DNA of 64,000 bases, taken from NCBI RefSeq assembly GCF_965213555.1, contig NZ_OZ243890.1, forward strand, positions 1,054,001 to 1,118,000, read 5' to 3'. Made by a program: the position numbers and the translations under genes. Below, piece by piece: positions 1 to 9,470 of this stretch (within the stretch, counting starts at the first letter, position 1; every line of letters begins with the position of its first letter). The stretch is from Acuticoccus sp965213555. Lineage in GTDB: Bacteria > Pseudomonadota > Alphaproteobacteria > Rhizobiales > Amorphaceae. The notes beneath the pieces are model-generated. The model saw only the letters and a program-made list of their open reading frames with translations, was not told the DNA's origin and did no database searches.

Positions 1-927
1 CTCGTCACCGGCCTCGTGTCCGTAGGTGTCGTTGACGGCCTTGAAGTCGTCGAGGTCGACGAGGACGAGGCCGGCGCAGCGCCCCCGCCTCCCAGCCGTC
101 ACCATCGCCTCGGCGAGGCGGGCCTCCCACAGCGCGCGGTTGGGGAGCCCCGTCAGGTGGTCGGTGTTCGCAGCGGCCCACAGCCTGGCGCGGACGGCGT
201 GGTCCTCCGTCACGTCCTCCACGATGCCGAACAGGACGCGCCCGCCATCCGCCCCGGCGCCGACCCCTCCGGTCCATCGGACCCGTTGGCCGTCCCCCCC
301 TCGTCGCGCGCGGACGACCGTGACGTCGATCCCGCTCCGCCCTTCGACGGCTCCGCTCAAGGCGCTGCGAAGGCTCGCCTCGGCCGGCGCTGGGTAGAGC
401 GCCATGGCGCCGTCCAGGGTCAGAGCCCGCTGCGGGCGCAGGCCGTGGATGCGGAACGCCTCGTCGGACCAGACCAGGGAGCCGTCGCAGGGGCGCAGCT
501 GCCACATGCCGATCCTATGATCCGTGCAGGGCGACATCGCCACCGCCTGCAGTTCGTCCCCGAGCCCAACCCGATCGAGCATGTCGCGCGCGAACAAACT
601 CGCTGACCCAACACCGTGGTGCGCAGGGGATGCCCATCGGCTCGACGGAGCCGAAGCCGCCCTGCCCTCTCCCGGTTCAGTCCCAGCGATCGAGGCCGGA
701 TGGGGCTCCTGCGCCCCAGTTGCGGACGGACCGAACACTGTGGCGACGTCACGCAGCGACCCAGCGCGCGACACCGCGGCCCGAAGACGACGTGGGGTCA
801 GGGCACGCGTCGCGGATGCGCTCGCTGCAGCGTGCGTCCGGATCGCCTCGCAAATGCGGCTCGCGGCTCGGACGAACCCTGCGACGCGGGTCCGGTCGCC
901 GTCCGGCGCTGCGGCATCCGCCGGCAT
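1..927 (-). CDS. PAS-like/GGDEF diguanylate cyclase (3' end outside window)
   Basis: The minus-strand frame is open from the window edge to an ATG at 925-927, with an in-frame stop just upstream at 967-969, giving 309 visible codons. Residues about 1-135 are Ala/Arg-rich and not assigned. Residues about 140-245 look like a PAS fold (WQLRPCDGSLVWSDEAF early, then FGIVEDVTED). From about residue 254 the start of a GGDEF domain is clear: TDHLTGLPNR, then LVDLDDFKAVNDTYGHEAGDE at the window edge. Such proteins make cyclic di-GMP from two GTP under control of the sensor domain. The GG(D/E)EF catalytic loop and any EAL domain lie outside the window, so activity cannot be judged. It is divergent from the type I secretion operon. 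The start is uncertain because GTG codons lie slightly upstream. Confidence 0.8.
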   Translation of the reverse strand, partial: MPADAAAPDGDRTRVAGFVRAASRICEAIRTHAAASASATRALTPRRLRAAVSRAGSLRDVATVFGPSATGAQEPHPASIAGTEPGEGRAASAPSSRWASPAHHGVGSASLFARDMLDRVGLGDELQAVAMSPCTDHRIGMWQLRPCDGSLVWSDEAFRIHGLRPQRALTLDGAMALYPAPAEASLRSALSGAVEGRSGIDVTVVRARRGGDGQRVRWTGGVGAGADGGRVLFGIVEDVTEDHAVRARLWAAANTDHLTGLPNRALWEARLAEAMVTAGRRGRCAGLVLVDLDDFKAVNDTYGHEAGDE

Positions 928-1271
928 CGTCACACCCTTCACGCCCGGCACCTCTTTCGTCCGCCGATGTTAGCGTCGGCTTGGCAAGTCGGCCAGCTTC
1001 GGACAAGCGTTAACCCACTTTCTGCCTCGCCAGCCCTGGGACTCACCCAACTTTTAGTAGTAGAAGAGGCGATGAGCTATTTCTGATCGCAGGCGGGAGC
1101 GATTGGCTGGGTGAGTGGAAGGCGACGGCAGAAGCAAGGCAGTCGCCCTGAGCGACGGTCGGTGTTACAGCATCGCCCGGTGCGTGCATGGCCGATGGCG
1201 GTCGTGCGCCGCAAGCTCATGGTCCGGCTGACCGCCGACGGCGATCCAACCTGCGAGGGGCCGCCCGCCCG
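928..1271. promoter_or_regulatory. divergent intergenic region upstream of the type I secretion operon
   Basis: This 344-bp gap separates two divergent genes and must hold both promoters. The sequence around 1000-1085 is relatively AT-rich for this genome. A 9-bp inverted repeat, ACTCACCCA at 1041-1049 and TGGGTGAGT at 1108-1116, could be an operator or a transcript hairpin. No confident -35/-10 pair was recognised. Confidence 0.35.
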
Positions 1272-3071
1272 ATGACGTCGAACATCTTTGCGGACGCGAT
1301 TGCGTCGACCCGTCGCACCTTCGCCTCGGTCGCCGCCTTCAGCTGCGTGGTCAACATCTTGATGCTGACCGGCCCGCTGTTCATGCTGCAGATCTACGAC
1401 CGTGTGCTCACGAGCCGCTCCGTGCCGACGCTGGTGGCGCTGACCGGGCTCGTGGTCGGCCTCTACGTCTTCATGGGCATCATCGATCTCGTGCGCTACC
1501 GCGTGCTGACCCGCGTCGGCCACAGGTTCGACGAGGCAGTAGGGCGCTCAGCCTTCCTGTCCCAGGTGTCCGCCCCCGTGAAGGCCGGCCCGCTCGCCAC
1601 GAAGTCCGAGCCGGTGCGTGACGTCGATCAGCTGCGCCAGTTCTTCTCGACGCCGGGCATCACGGCGATCTTCGACATGCCCTGGATGCCGATCTACATC
1701 GTGATCGTCTACGCGATCCATCCCTGGCTCGGCTACCTTGCCATCGGCGGAGCGCTGGTCCTCTTCGTCATCGCGTACGCGACCGACCGCGTCGCCCGTC
1801 CCGCGATGAAGACGAGCGGCGAGTTCTCGGCGCAACGCAACGCGGTGGTGGCCTCCGGCCAGCGCAACGCGGAGGTGCTGCACGGGATGGGCATGCTGCC
1901 CGCCGTCGGCGGCTTGTGGGACAGCGTCAACGAGAAGTTCCTGTCGGCCAACGCCAAGGCGGCCGACATCGTCGGCCTGTCCTCTGTGCTGTCCAAGGTG
2001 TTCCGACTGTTTCTGCAGTCGGCGGTGCTGGCGCTCGGCGCCTACCTTGCCATCGGCGAGGTGATCTCCCCCGGCGCGATGATCGCGGCCTCCATCATCA
2101 TGGCCCGCGGGCTGCAGCCCGTAGAGATGGCGGTGCAGAACTGGCGCCAGATGCTGTCCGCGCAGCAGGCCTACCGTCGACTGGGACGCCTGTTCGAGCG
2201 GCCCGATGAGGTCGAGCCCGTCGACCTTCCGGCCCCCGAGCGCGAGCTCGTGGTGGACAGCCTCACCGTCGTGCCGCCGGGAACACGCACGCCCACGCTC
2301 ATCGACGTGCGCTTCCAGGTGAAGGCGGGGACCGCCCTCGGCATCATCGGCCAGTCCGGCTCAGGCAAGTCGACGCTGGCGCGCGCGATGGTGGGTGTGT
2401 GGCCTGCCGTGCGCGGTGCGGTCATGCTCGACGGCGCGCCGCTGCCCCAGTGGCGGCCCGAGACCCTCGGTCGGCACGTGGGCTACCTGCCGCAGGACGT
2501 CGAGCTCTTCGAGGGGACGATCGCCGCCAACATCGCCCGCTTCCGCCCGGACGCCACGGACGAGAAGGTCATCGCGGCCGCGAAGATCGCCGGCTGCCAC
2601 GACCTCATCCTGACCTTCAAGGACGGCTACTCCACCGCGATCGGCGACCAGGGCGCGACCCTGTCGGCCGGCCAGCGCCAGCGCGTGGCCCTCGCCCGCG
2701 CGCTCTACGACGAGCCGTTCCTCATCGTCCTCGATGAGCCGAACTCCAACCTCGACGGCTACGGCGACTCGGCGCTCAATCGTGCGATCAACCTGTCCAA
2801 GCAGCGCGGCGCGATCATCGTCGTCGTGGCGCATCGCCCGTCAGCGTTGTCGGCGACCGACAAGCTGTGCCTCATCGAGAACGGTCGCATGGCCGACTTC
2901 GGCGACCGCGACGAGGTCTTGAAGAAGGTCATGCGCCGCGAGAAGGTGGATACCATCCGCCCCACCCCGCAGATCCCCGCGCAGAACGCTCCCCCGAATG
3001 CTGTCACCGCGGCTTCCGCGGGCGCCACGAACCCCGGCGCCGCGCAGCAGACGACGCCGAAGAACGCCTGA
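1272..3071 (+). CDS. Type I secretion ABC transporter, permease/ATPase (PrtD/HlyB type)
   Basis: This is the inner-membrane ABC component of a type I secretion system, 599 aa, which drives export of unfolded C-terminally signalled (often RTX) proteins. The N-terminal half (about 1-330) is a six-helix ABC transmembrane domain beginning IFADAIASTRRTF. The nucleotide-binding domain has Walker A GQSGSGKST at about 360, signature LSAGQRQR at about 464 and Walker B LIVLDEP at about 484. There is no C39 peptidase domain, as expected for the PrtD class. The ATG at 1272 is chosen because the family homology starts there; an upstream ATG at 1188 would add 28 Arg-rich residues. The tail after about residue 555 is Pro/Ala-rich. 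The adaptor gene follows after 9 bp. No outer-membrane TolC or substrate gene lies nearby. Confidence 0.93.
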   Translation: MTSNIFADAIASTRRTFASVAAFSCVVNILMLTGPLFMLQIYDRVLTSRSVPTLVALTGLVVGLYVFMGIIDLVRYRVLTRVGHRFDEAVGRSAFLSQVSAPVKAGPLATKSEPVRDVDQLRQFFSTPGITAIFDMPWMPIYIVIVYAIHPWLGYLAIGGALVLFVIAYATDRVARPAMKTSGEFSAQRNAVVASGQRNAEVLHGMGMLPAVGGLWDSVNEKFLSANAKAADIVGLSSVLSKVFRLFLQSAVLALGAYLAIGEVISPGAMIAASIIMARGLQPVEMAVQNWRQMLSAQQAYRRLGRLFERPDEVEPVDLPAPERELVVDSLTVVPPGTRTPTLIDVRFQVKAGTALGIIGQSGSGKSTLARAMVGVWPAVRGAVMLDGAPLPQWRPETLGRHVGYLPQDVELFEGTIAANIARFRPDATDEKVIAAAKIAGCHDLILTFKDGYSTAIGDQGATLSAGQRQRVALARALYDEPFLIVLDEPNSNLDGYGDSALNRAINLSKQRGAIIVVVAHRPSALSATDKLCLIENGRMADFGDRDEVLKKVMRREKVDTIRPTPQIPAQNAPPNAVTAASAGATNPGAAQQTTPKNA

Positions 3072-3080
3072 GGACCCGCC

Positions 3081-4409
3081 ATGGCCCAGCCCTCCCTTCC
3101 GCCGCCCGAGCCGCGCCGGTTCTCCGCCTCCATCCGCACCTACGTCATGGCCGGCACCATCGCGTGCTGCGCCCTCGTGTTCGGCTTCGGCGGGTGGGCG
3201 GCGACGGCCAAGCTGTCGTCCGCGGTGATCGCGAGCGGCACCGTCGTCGTCGCCTCCAACGTCAAGCAGGTGCAGCACCCCGACGGCGGCATCGTCGGCG
3301 AGATCATGGTCGAGGACGGGCAGGCCGTGTCCGCAGGCGACCTCCTGCTGCGGCTCGACGAGACGCTCGTCGCCGCCAACCGGGCGCTGCTCGACGGGCA
3401 GATCGTGGCGCTCGAGGCCCGCCTCGCCCGCCTGCAGGCCGAGCGCGACGACGCCGACGCGATCGCCCCGCCGCCAGAGCTCCAGGATCGGCTGGACGAC
3501 CCGCTCGTGATGCGGGCCCTGGGGTCGGAGCGCAAGGTGTTCGAGGCGCGCAAGGCGACCATCGCTGGCCAGGTGGACCGGCTGAAGGAGCGCACCAAGC
3601 AGCTCGAGCAGCAGATCGAGGGCCTCACCGCCCAGCGCCTCGCCAAGGAGGAGGAGATCGCCCTCATCGACGAGGAGCTCGAGGTCCTCACTGGGCTGTT
3701 CGACCGCGGCCGCACCACGCGCGACAAGATCGTCAACCTGCGGCGCAACCGCACGCGCCTCGAGGGCGAGCGCGGCGAGCTGTCCTCGCAGATCGCCATG
3801 GCGCGCGGGCGCATCAACGAGACCGAGCTCGAGGTGCTCCAGCTCACCACCGACCGGCTGGAGAAGACGTTCGCCGAGGTCACCGAGATCGAGCCCGAGC
3901 TCGCCAACCTTAAGGAGCGTCGCGCCGCGGCCGACTTCCAGTTGAAGCGGATGGACATCCGCTCGCCGGCGGACGGCACGGTGTTCGAGCTCGCGGTCCA
4001 CACGGTGGGCGGCGTCGTCCAGCCGGCGGAGACCATCATGCAGGTCGTCCCGATGGCCGACCAGCTCGTCATCGAGGCCCGCATCGCACCCACGGACGTG
4101 GACCAGGTGGCCATCGGGCAGCAGGCGTCGGTCGTGCTCTCCGCGTTCGACCAGAAGACGGCGCCGCAGCTCCACGGCAACGTCACCTTCGTGTCCGCCG
4201 AGGCGAGCCGAGACGAGCGCGCCGGCCTGACCTACTACGTGGTGCGCGTGGCGCTGGACGAGAGCGAGATCGACCGCCTGCCCGAGGGATTGGCGCTGCT
4301 CCCCGGCATGCCTGCGGAGGTCTACATCTCCACGGGTGGGCAGACCGTCGTCGCCTACCTCGTGCGCCCGCTCACCGAGCAGATCCGCCGGGCCTGGCGC
4401 GAGACCTGA
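3081..4409 (+). CDS. HlyD-family type I secretion periplasmic adaptor
   Basis: Membrane fusion protein, 442 aa, linking the ABC ATPase to an outer-membrane TolC-like channel. A short cytoplasmic N-terminus precedes one transmembrane helix (about residues 20-45). A biotinyl-lipoyl-like segment follows (VQHPDGGIVGEIMVEDGQ), then a long Glu/Arg/Leu-rich coiled-coil hairpin (about 105-290), the second lipoyl half (RSPADGTVFEL) and a C-terminal beta-barrel (about 320-430). Length and architecture match HlyD/PrtE proteins. It lies 9 bp after the ABC gene and is surely co-transcribed with it. Confidence 0.93.
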   Translation: MAQPSLPPPEPRRFSASIRTYVMAGTIACCALVFGFGGWAATAKLSSAVIASGTVVVASNVKQVQHPDGGIVGEIMVEDGQAVSAGDLLLRLDETLVAANRALLDGQIVALEARLARLQAERDDADAIAPPPELQDRLDDPLVMRALGSERKVFEARKATIAGQVDRLKERTKQLEQQIEGLTAQRLAKEEEIALIDEELEVLTGLFDRGRTTRDKIVNLRRNRTRLEGERGELSSQIAMARGRINETELEVLQLTTDRLEKTFAEVTEIEPELANLKERRAAADFQLKRMDIRSPADGTVFELAVHTVGGVVQPAETIMQVVPMADQLVIEARIAPTDVDQVAIGQQASVVLSAFDQKTAPQLHGNVTFVSAEASRDERAGLTYYVVRVALDESEIDRLPEGLALLPGMPAEVYISTGGQTVVAYLVRPLTEQIRRAWRET

Positions 4410-5067
4410 CGGCCTCCGCGCGGATGCGGCGCGGGGCCGAGGCTCCCCCCTCCGCGGAGGCTGACGGACCCGGCTCTCCGCCGCCTCGGCGTCGGCCGGG
4501 CACCGGGCGGCTCCGCTGGCCTCGCACTATCCCGGAACGCCGTGGCTCATGCCCATCGCGCGTCGTCCACCGACCATCGAAGGAGGGAACGGTTCGCCGC
4601 CCACAAGGCCCTCCGCACCTTCGGGACCGCTCGCAGACCGCTCTAGGGATGACAACGCGCCCGTGTCCCTGGTCAGGCCGATCGAGGTCCGCCCTTCCGG
4701 GACCGGCCGGGCCTTGCCCCAAGGCTCCTCGTGCCGCTGTCGCCGGCGACCGAGCGGCTCCGTGGCGGCGCCGGGAGGCTTGGCTCGTACCGGTCCAAGG
4801 CGGCAGCGGCTCCTGTCACGTCCGCCTAGCCTCCAGTCCTGCGGTGGGGATCCAAGGCCTCGTCGGCAACTTCGGCGGCCAGCGTCACTGTTCTCGGCCG
4901 ACGGCAGCCGCCGCCGGTCGCGCGGGTGACCTCGATCAGCGGTGCTAACCTTCGAGGGCCTGCCGCCCAACGTCTGTCGCCTCATCGGCAATCAGCGGTG
5001 CTGCTCTCGGCCGTCGCCAGAGCATCCAGGGTCTTCTCAAAGCCGCAAAGCTCCAGTTCATTGAATG
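4410..5067. other. gene-free stretch, IS-flanking debris
   Basis: No open frame here resembles a protein I recognise; the open frames are the low-complexity Arg/Pro/Ala kind produced by high GC. Just past this stretch, about 5119-5237, one frame reads like the end of a winged-helix regulator (HRLVSNLVEPGLL), possibly a gene remnant split by the palindromic repeat at 5068-5116. That reading is weak. Confidence 0.4.
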
Positions 5068-5116
5068 AGAGCGGTCTTCTTGGGTCGGGTGGTTTTACCC
5101 AACCCCAGACCGCTCT
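5068..5116. repeat. Palindromic repeat, unit B, copy 1
   Basis: Imperfect 49-bp palindrome starting AGAGCGGTCT and ending AGACCGCTCT, with the inner arms GGGTCGGGT/ACCCAACCC. It belongs to a family with five other copies in this window (near 9226, 20005, 35144, 40777 and 57023). This copy lacks the clear unit A partner, although the preceding CTCCAGTTCATTGAATG resembles the spacer of the composite copies. Confidence 0.75.
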
Positions 5117-5250
5117 AAGCCGTCGTCCACCGCCTCGTCAGCAACCTCGTCGAGCCTGGTTTGCTGCGAGCGACCGCCGGAAGACCGAGGGCCACCCTGA
5201 GGGAAGCTGGTTGGGCCAAGGTCATGGATGCGCAATGAAGCCGGTTCGTC

Positions 5251-6254
5251 TAGAGCGTGTCTCTGTCGGTGTAACTCGTTGGGAGGATTCCCTGAGCGGC
5301 GCGAATATGGTTCGCGATGCTGCCTTCGTCATCGGGTCGTCCAAGCCATTGAAGATGGTCTGTCCTGTCGCCAGGCAGCAGCGCGGTTCGATGCCGGCGG
5401 CTCGAGTGCGATCCGCTGGCATCGTGCATGGTGCGGAACGGGTCATTCGCACCCAAGCGGCTGGTCCCACCGCAGTCGAGCCCATCGCGAGGCGATCTTC
5501 GCCGTTCTCGATGCCGAGGCCGACATCACGTTGCGTGAGTTGAGGGCCGAGCTCGCCCGGCGCGGCCGGTCGGTGTCGGCGGCGGCGCTGGGGCGCCTGG
5601 GGCGCTTCCTCCATCGGCACCGGATGACGCGCAAAAAAAGACCGGCCACGCAGCGCAACAGGATCGACCCGACATCCTGAGGCGCCGACAGGCCTGGTTC
5701 GACGCCCAGCTCGACATCGATCCGGAGCGGCTGATCTTCATCGACGAGACCTCGACGAGCACGAAGATGGCCCTGACCCATGGCCGGGCGCCGCGGGGCG
5801 AGCGGCTGGGCATGGCGCTTCCTCATGGTCATTGGAAGACGACGACCCTAGTGGCTGGGCCTTCGCTGAAGGGCATCGTGGCCCCGATGGTTCTGGACCG
5901 CGCCATCAATGGCGTCTGGTTCGAGGCCCATGTGGAACAGGTGCTGGTGCCCGTCATGACGCCTGGCGACATCGTCGTCATGGACAACTGGGCAGCCACA
6001 AAAGCTGCAGGGTCCGCGACCTGATCGAGGCCGCGGGGGCCAAGCTGCGCTTCCTTCCGCCCTACGGTCCCGGCTTCAACCCGGTCGAGAACGCCTTCTC
6101 GCAAATCAAAGCGAACCTCAGGCGAGCCGCAGAGCGCACCGTCCCCGGCCTATGGGATCGGATCGGCGAGGTCATCGACCACGTGACCCCGCACCATGCG
6201 CGAAACTACCTCAACGCCGCCGGATATGCGCCAAACTGAGAGAGGCAGGCTCTA
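5251..6254 (+). mobile_element. IS630-family insertion sequence, copy 1
   Basis: A 1,004-bp element bounded by TA on each side. The left end reads TAGAGCGTGTCTCTG and the right end, reverse-complemented, TAGAGCCTGCCTCTCTC, so the imperfect terminal inverted repeats share TAGAGC and TCTCT. A TA target is the IS630/Tc1-mariner hallmark. A near-identical second copy lies inverted at 20798-21825; the matching ends of the two copies define the boundaries. Confidence 0.85.
5279..6239 (+). pseudogene. IS630 transposase, frame-disrupted
   Basis: The N-terminal helix-turn-helix part (VVQAIEDGLSCRQAAARF) is in one frame up to a run of seven A residues at about 5633-5639. The DDE part (ERLIFIDET...MALTHGRAPRGER) continues in the -1 frame, the usual programmed -1 slippage of this family. 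Beyond that, a base is missing at about 5990, where copy 2 has CAAACTGGG and this copy CAACTGGG. That shifts the rest (KLRFLPPYGPGFNPVENAFSQIK, with the third acidic residue) out of frame. The A7 shift is probably functional; the later one is probably a true lesion. The start codon is unclear, with an in-frame TTG at 5279. Confidence 0.75.
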
Positions 6255-6951
6255 GGGTTGTTTGATCCCGGGTTTTGATGGTGCACTCTTCTCGCCGGAA
6301 TGGAAGGATGCGCTATCGGCCGGGTTCTCCACGGGAGCGCCACGATCCCCATCCTCGGACCCTTCGACCTTCATGCTCGCATGACCGAGATCCACATCGT
6401 TCGTCAAGGCCCTCGTGCGACCGGGGTACCGAGGCTTCGCACGTGGCGGCGCTAGTCAGACGGGGGCCGCGGCTGCCAAACCCTCGCCTCGTCCGTCGAT
6501 CCAGCGTGCGACGCGGACTCCGCCGCGGCACCCAGCGTCCCACGCCAGCAGCTCGAGCGGTCGAGCAAGCGCATGGCGGAGCAGCCCTCAACCCATGGAT
6601 CGTGCACCTCGCCCGCGACGCGTTGATGGTCGCAGCATCGGCCGAAGGGTCGTGTCCCAAGACCCTCGCGCCTCCGCCTGGGCTGAGGCACCGCTCCGGC
6701 AACGTCCGCGCCGGCATCCCCACGCGATGGGGATCAGCGCCTTCGGAGCGATGGGTGGCGGCGACGCTCGCCACCTCGTCAGGCGGGGCGGCGCACGCGG
6801 ACCGAACCGGCCGTCGTCGAGCGCCGTTCGAGCCGGCTGGCCTGCGCCCCTGCGGTGCCCGCCATCGACACGGCTGCGGCCTTCGCGCGCCGTCGTCGAA
6901 CCGGGCCGTGCCGAGTGCGTTGGAGGACCGGGGGGTGGCACCTACATAGGT
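6255..6951. other. gene-free stretch between IS630 copy 1 and an IS481 relic
   Basis: About 700 bp with long open frames on both strands but no recognisable protein family, signal peptide or credible start. The composition fits decayed mobile or accessory DNA. No RNA gene was seen. Confidence 0.4.
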
Positions 6952-7507
6952 TGTTCATCCGGCCCAGGATGCGGGGCCGCGGTTGCCACGCACACGAGTC
7001 CCGACCGAGAGACGCGGATGAACGTGGACGAGGATGCCCGCATGACCCATCATGGTCGGGTCCCTTCCGTGCGCCCCGTGCGCCAGGGCGGCTGGCGCGT
7101 TGCCGAAGCGGCCGAAGCGGCCGGCATCTCGGCCCGCGCCGCCTACAAGCAGCTGGCCCGGCACCGGGCGGAGGGCGAGCGGATGCTGCGAGACAGGAGC
7201 TCGGCTCGTGCCCATCGCCTTCCTCACGCGCTCGTTGGTCTTCCTCACGCGTCGCGGTGGAGCGCGGCATGACCGACGACGGTTCCGCCCATCGAGGTTC
7301 AAGCCAATCCGCACGCGGCCCTACACGCCGCGCACCAACGGCAAGGCCGAACGCTTCATCCGGACGTCGCTCCGCGAGTGGGCCCATGCCAACGGCTCCA
7401 CCTCGTCGGCAGGCGGACCCGGGCCATGCAGCCGTTCCCGGCCACGTCCGACACCGCGCGACCTCACTCGGCCCTTGCCGACCAAACACCTTGGTTCAGG
7501 CTGAACA
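6952..7507 (+). mobile_element. IS481-family element relic with internal deletion
   Basis: Both ends carry the TGTTCA hexamer typical of IS481-type elements: TGTTCATCC at 6952, and CTGAACA at 7501-7507 as its complement. Near the left end a frame reads as the N-terminal helix-turn-helix part of an IS481 transposase (GWRVAEAAEAAGISARAAYKQ, then a RDRSS motif). About 110 bp later another frame reads the C-terminal part (RTRPYTPRTNGKAERFIRTSLREWA, then LLGND). The catalytic core with the first Asp residues is gone, so this is a dead internally deleted relic of about 556 bp. Confidence 0.7.
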
Positions 7508-7551
7508 CCCTTCTTGGAAACGACACCCAGAGCCGACCACACGGGGGCACC

Positions 7552-7854
7552 ATGATCCGAACGACGTCGACTACTACGGTCTTCCTCGCCGCCGTCCTAG
7601 TGGCTGGGGCAGCGACGGCCGAGACCATCGACAAGACGGTCAACCTTGCAAGAGGCTCGTGCAATACGGCACTGTCAGTGCTGCTGGACGAGCTGACGAT
7701 TGCCGCCGAAGCGGCGTGTCCGTCCGGCACGTCGGTGGCACCGCTCGAGGCAGGCAACGCGCAGGGCCTCGAGCTTCTCGGCTGCCGCTACGCCGGCGAG
7801 CCGCTGATGAGCGAGGTCACGGCGACGGCCCGGCTGCACTACGAGTGCCGCTAA
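7552..7854 (+). CDS. Small secreted four-cysteine protein, function unknown
   Basis: A 100-aa protein with a clear Sec signal peptide (residues 1 to about 23, ending ATAETID) and a compact mature domain of about 77 residues. Four cysteines at about 37, 55, 74 and 99 suggest two disulfides in the periplasm or outside the cell. Start ATG at 7552 follows GGGGGCACC. It begins 45 bp after the IS481 relic and is the only intact gene in the 5 kb of IS debris. I do not recognise the family. It may be a stray accessory gene left between insertion sequences. Confidence 0.6.
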   Translation: MIRTTSTTTVFLAAVLVAGAATAETIDKTVNLARGSCNTALSVLLDELTIAAEAACPSGTSVAPLEAGNAQGLELLGCRYAGEPLMSEVTATARLHYECR

Positions 7855-7929
7855 GGCGTCGACGGACCGTAGATCGGAGGGACCTTCTTCGATCGCACGC
7901 GGTGTGCCGCCATGTTGGAGCAAGCCGAC

Positions 7930-9080
<1,151 letters not shown>

Positions 9081-9225
9081 AGTCACGGCACGGCACGGCA
9101 CGGCACGACACGACACGGCCGGACCGGCCGTCGTGCAACCGCTCCGCTCGCATCGCCCGCACTGCTGCGCCACTCGCGATCCGCAGCGCGCCCACGAACC
9201 GCACGTGTCCGGCAAGCCGCTCGCG

Positions 9226-9272
9226 CAGTTTGGGGTTCAGGGGAACCGCCCAACCCCAAGAAGACCGGGCTC
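9226..9272. repeat. Palindromic repeat, unit B, copy 2 (diverged)
   Basis: Reverse-oriented copy: TTTGGGGTT...GGAACCGCCCAACCCC then AAGAAGACCGGGCTC. Central palindrome arms are kept, but the outer AGAGCGG end is lost on the left and altered on the right. It lies about 200 bp beyond the stop of the KefB-type gene, between it and the IS5 relic. Confidence 0.65.
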
Positions 9273-9470
9273 AACAAAGCGAGCGAAGGCTTCATGTCTG
9301 GGCCCGAGAAGCCCCACGATGCTCCAAGAACCGCGCCGACACCACGACGTCGCGGACCGCCCGGTGCGCCGGCTCGGCCGGTGGGATGCCTCCGCGGTGC
9401 CACCTGGTGTGACGGTGCCACCGGCCTCCGGCCCAGCGACCCCAAGCCGGGGCCCGACCAACGCCGCCGC

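Noticed and set aside
9083..9118. CACGG/CACGA short tandem repeat
   Set aside because: A simple repeat just after the IS5 relic, with no coding or regulatory context.
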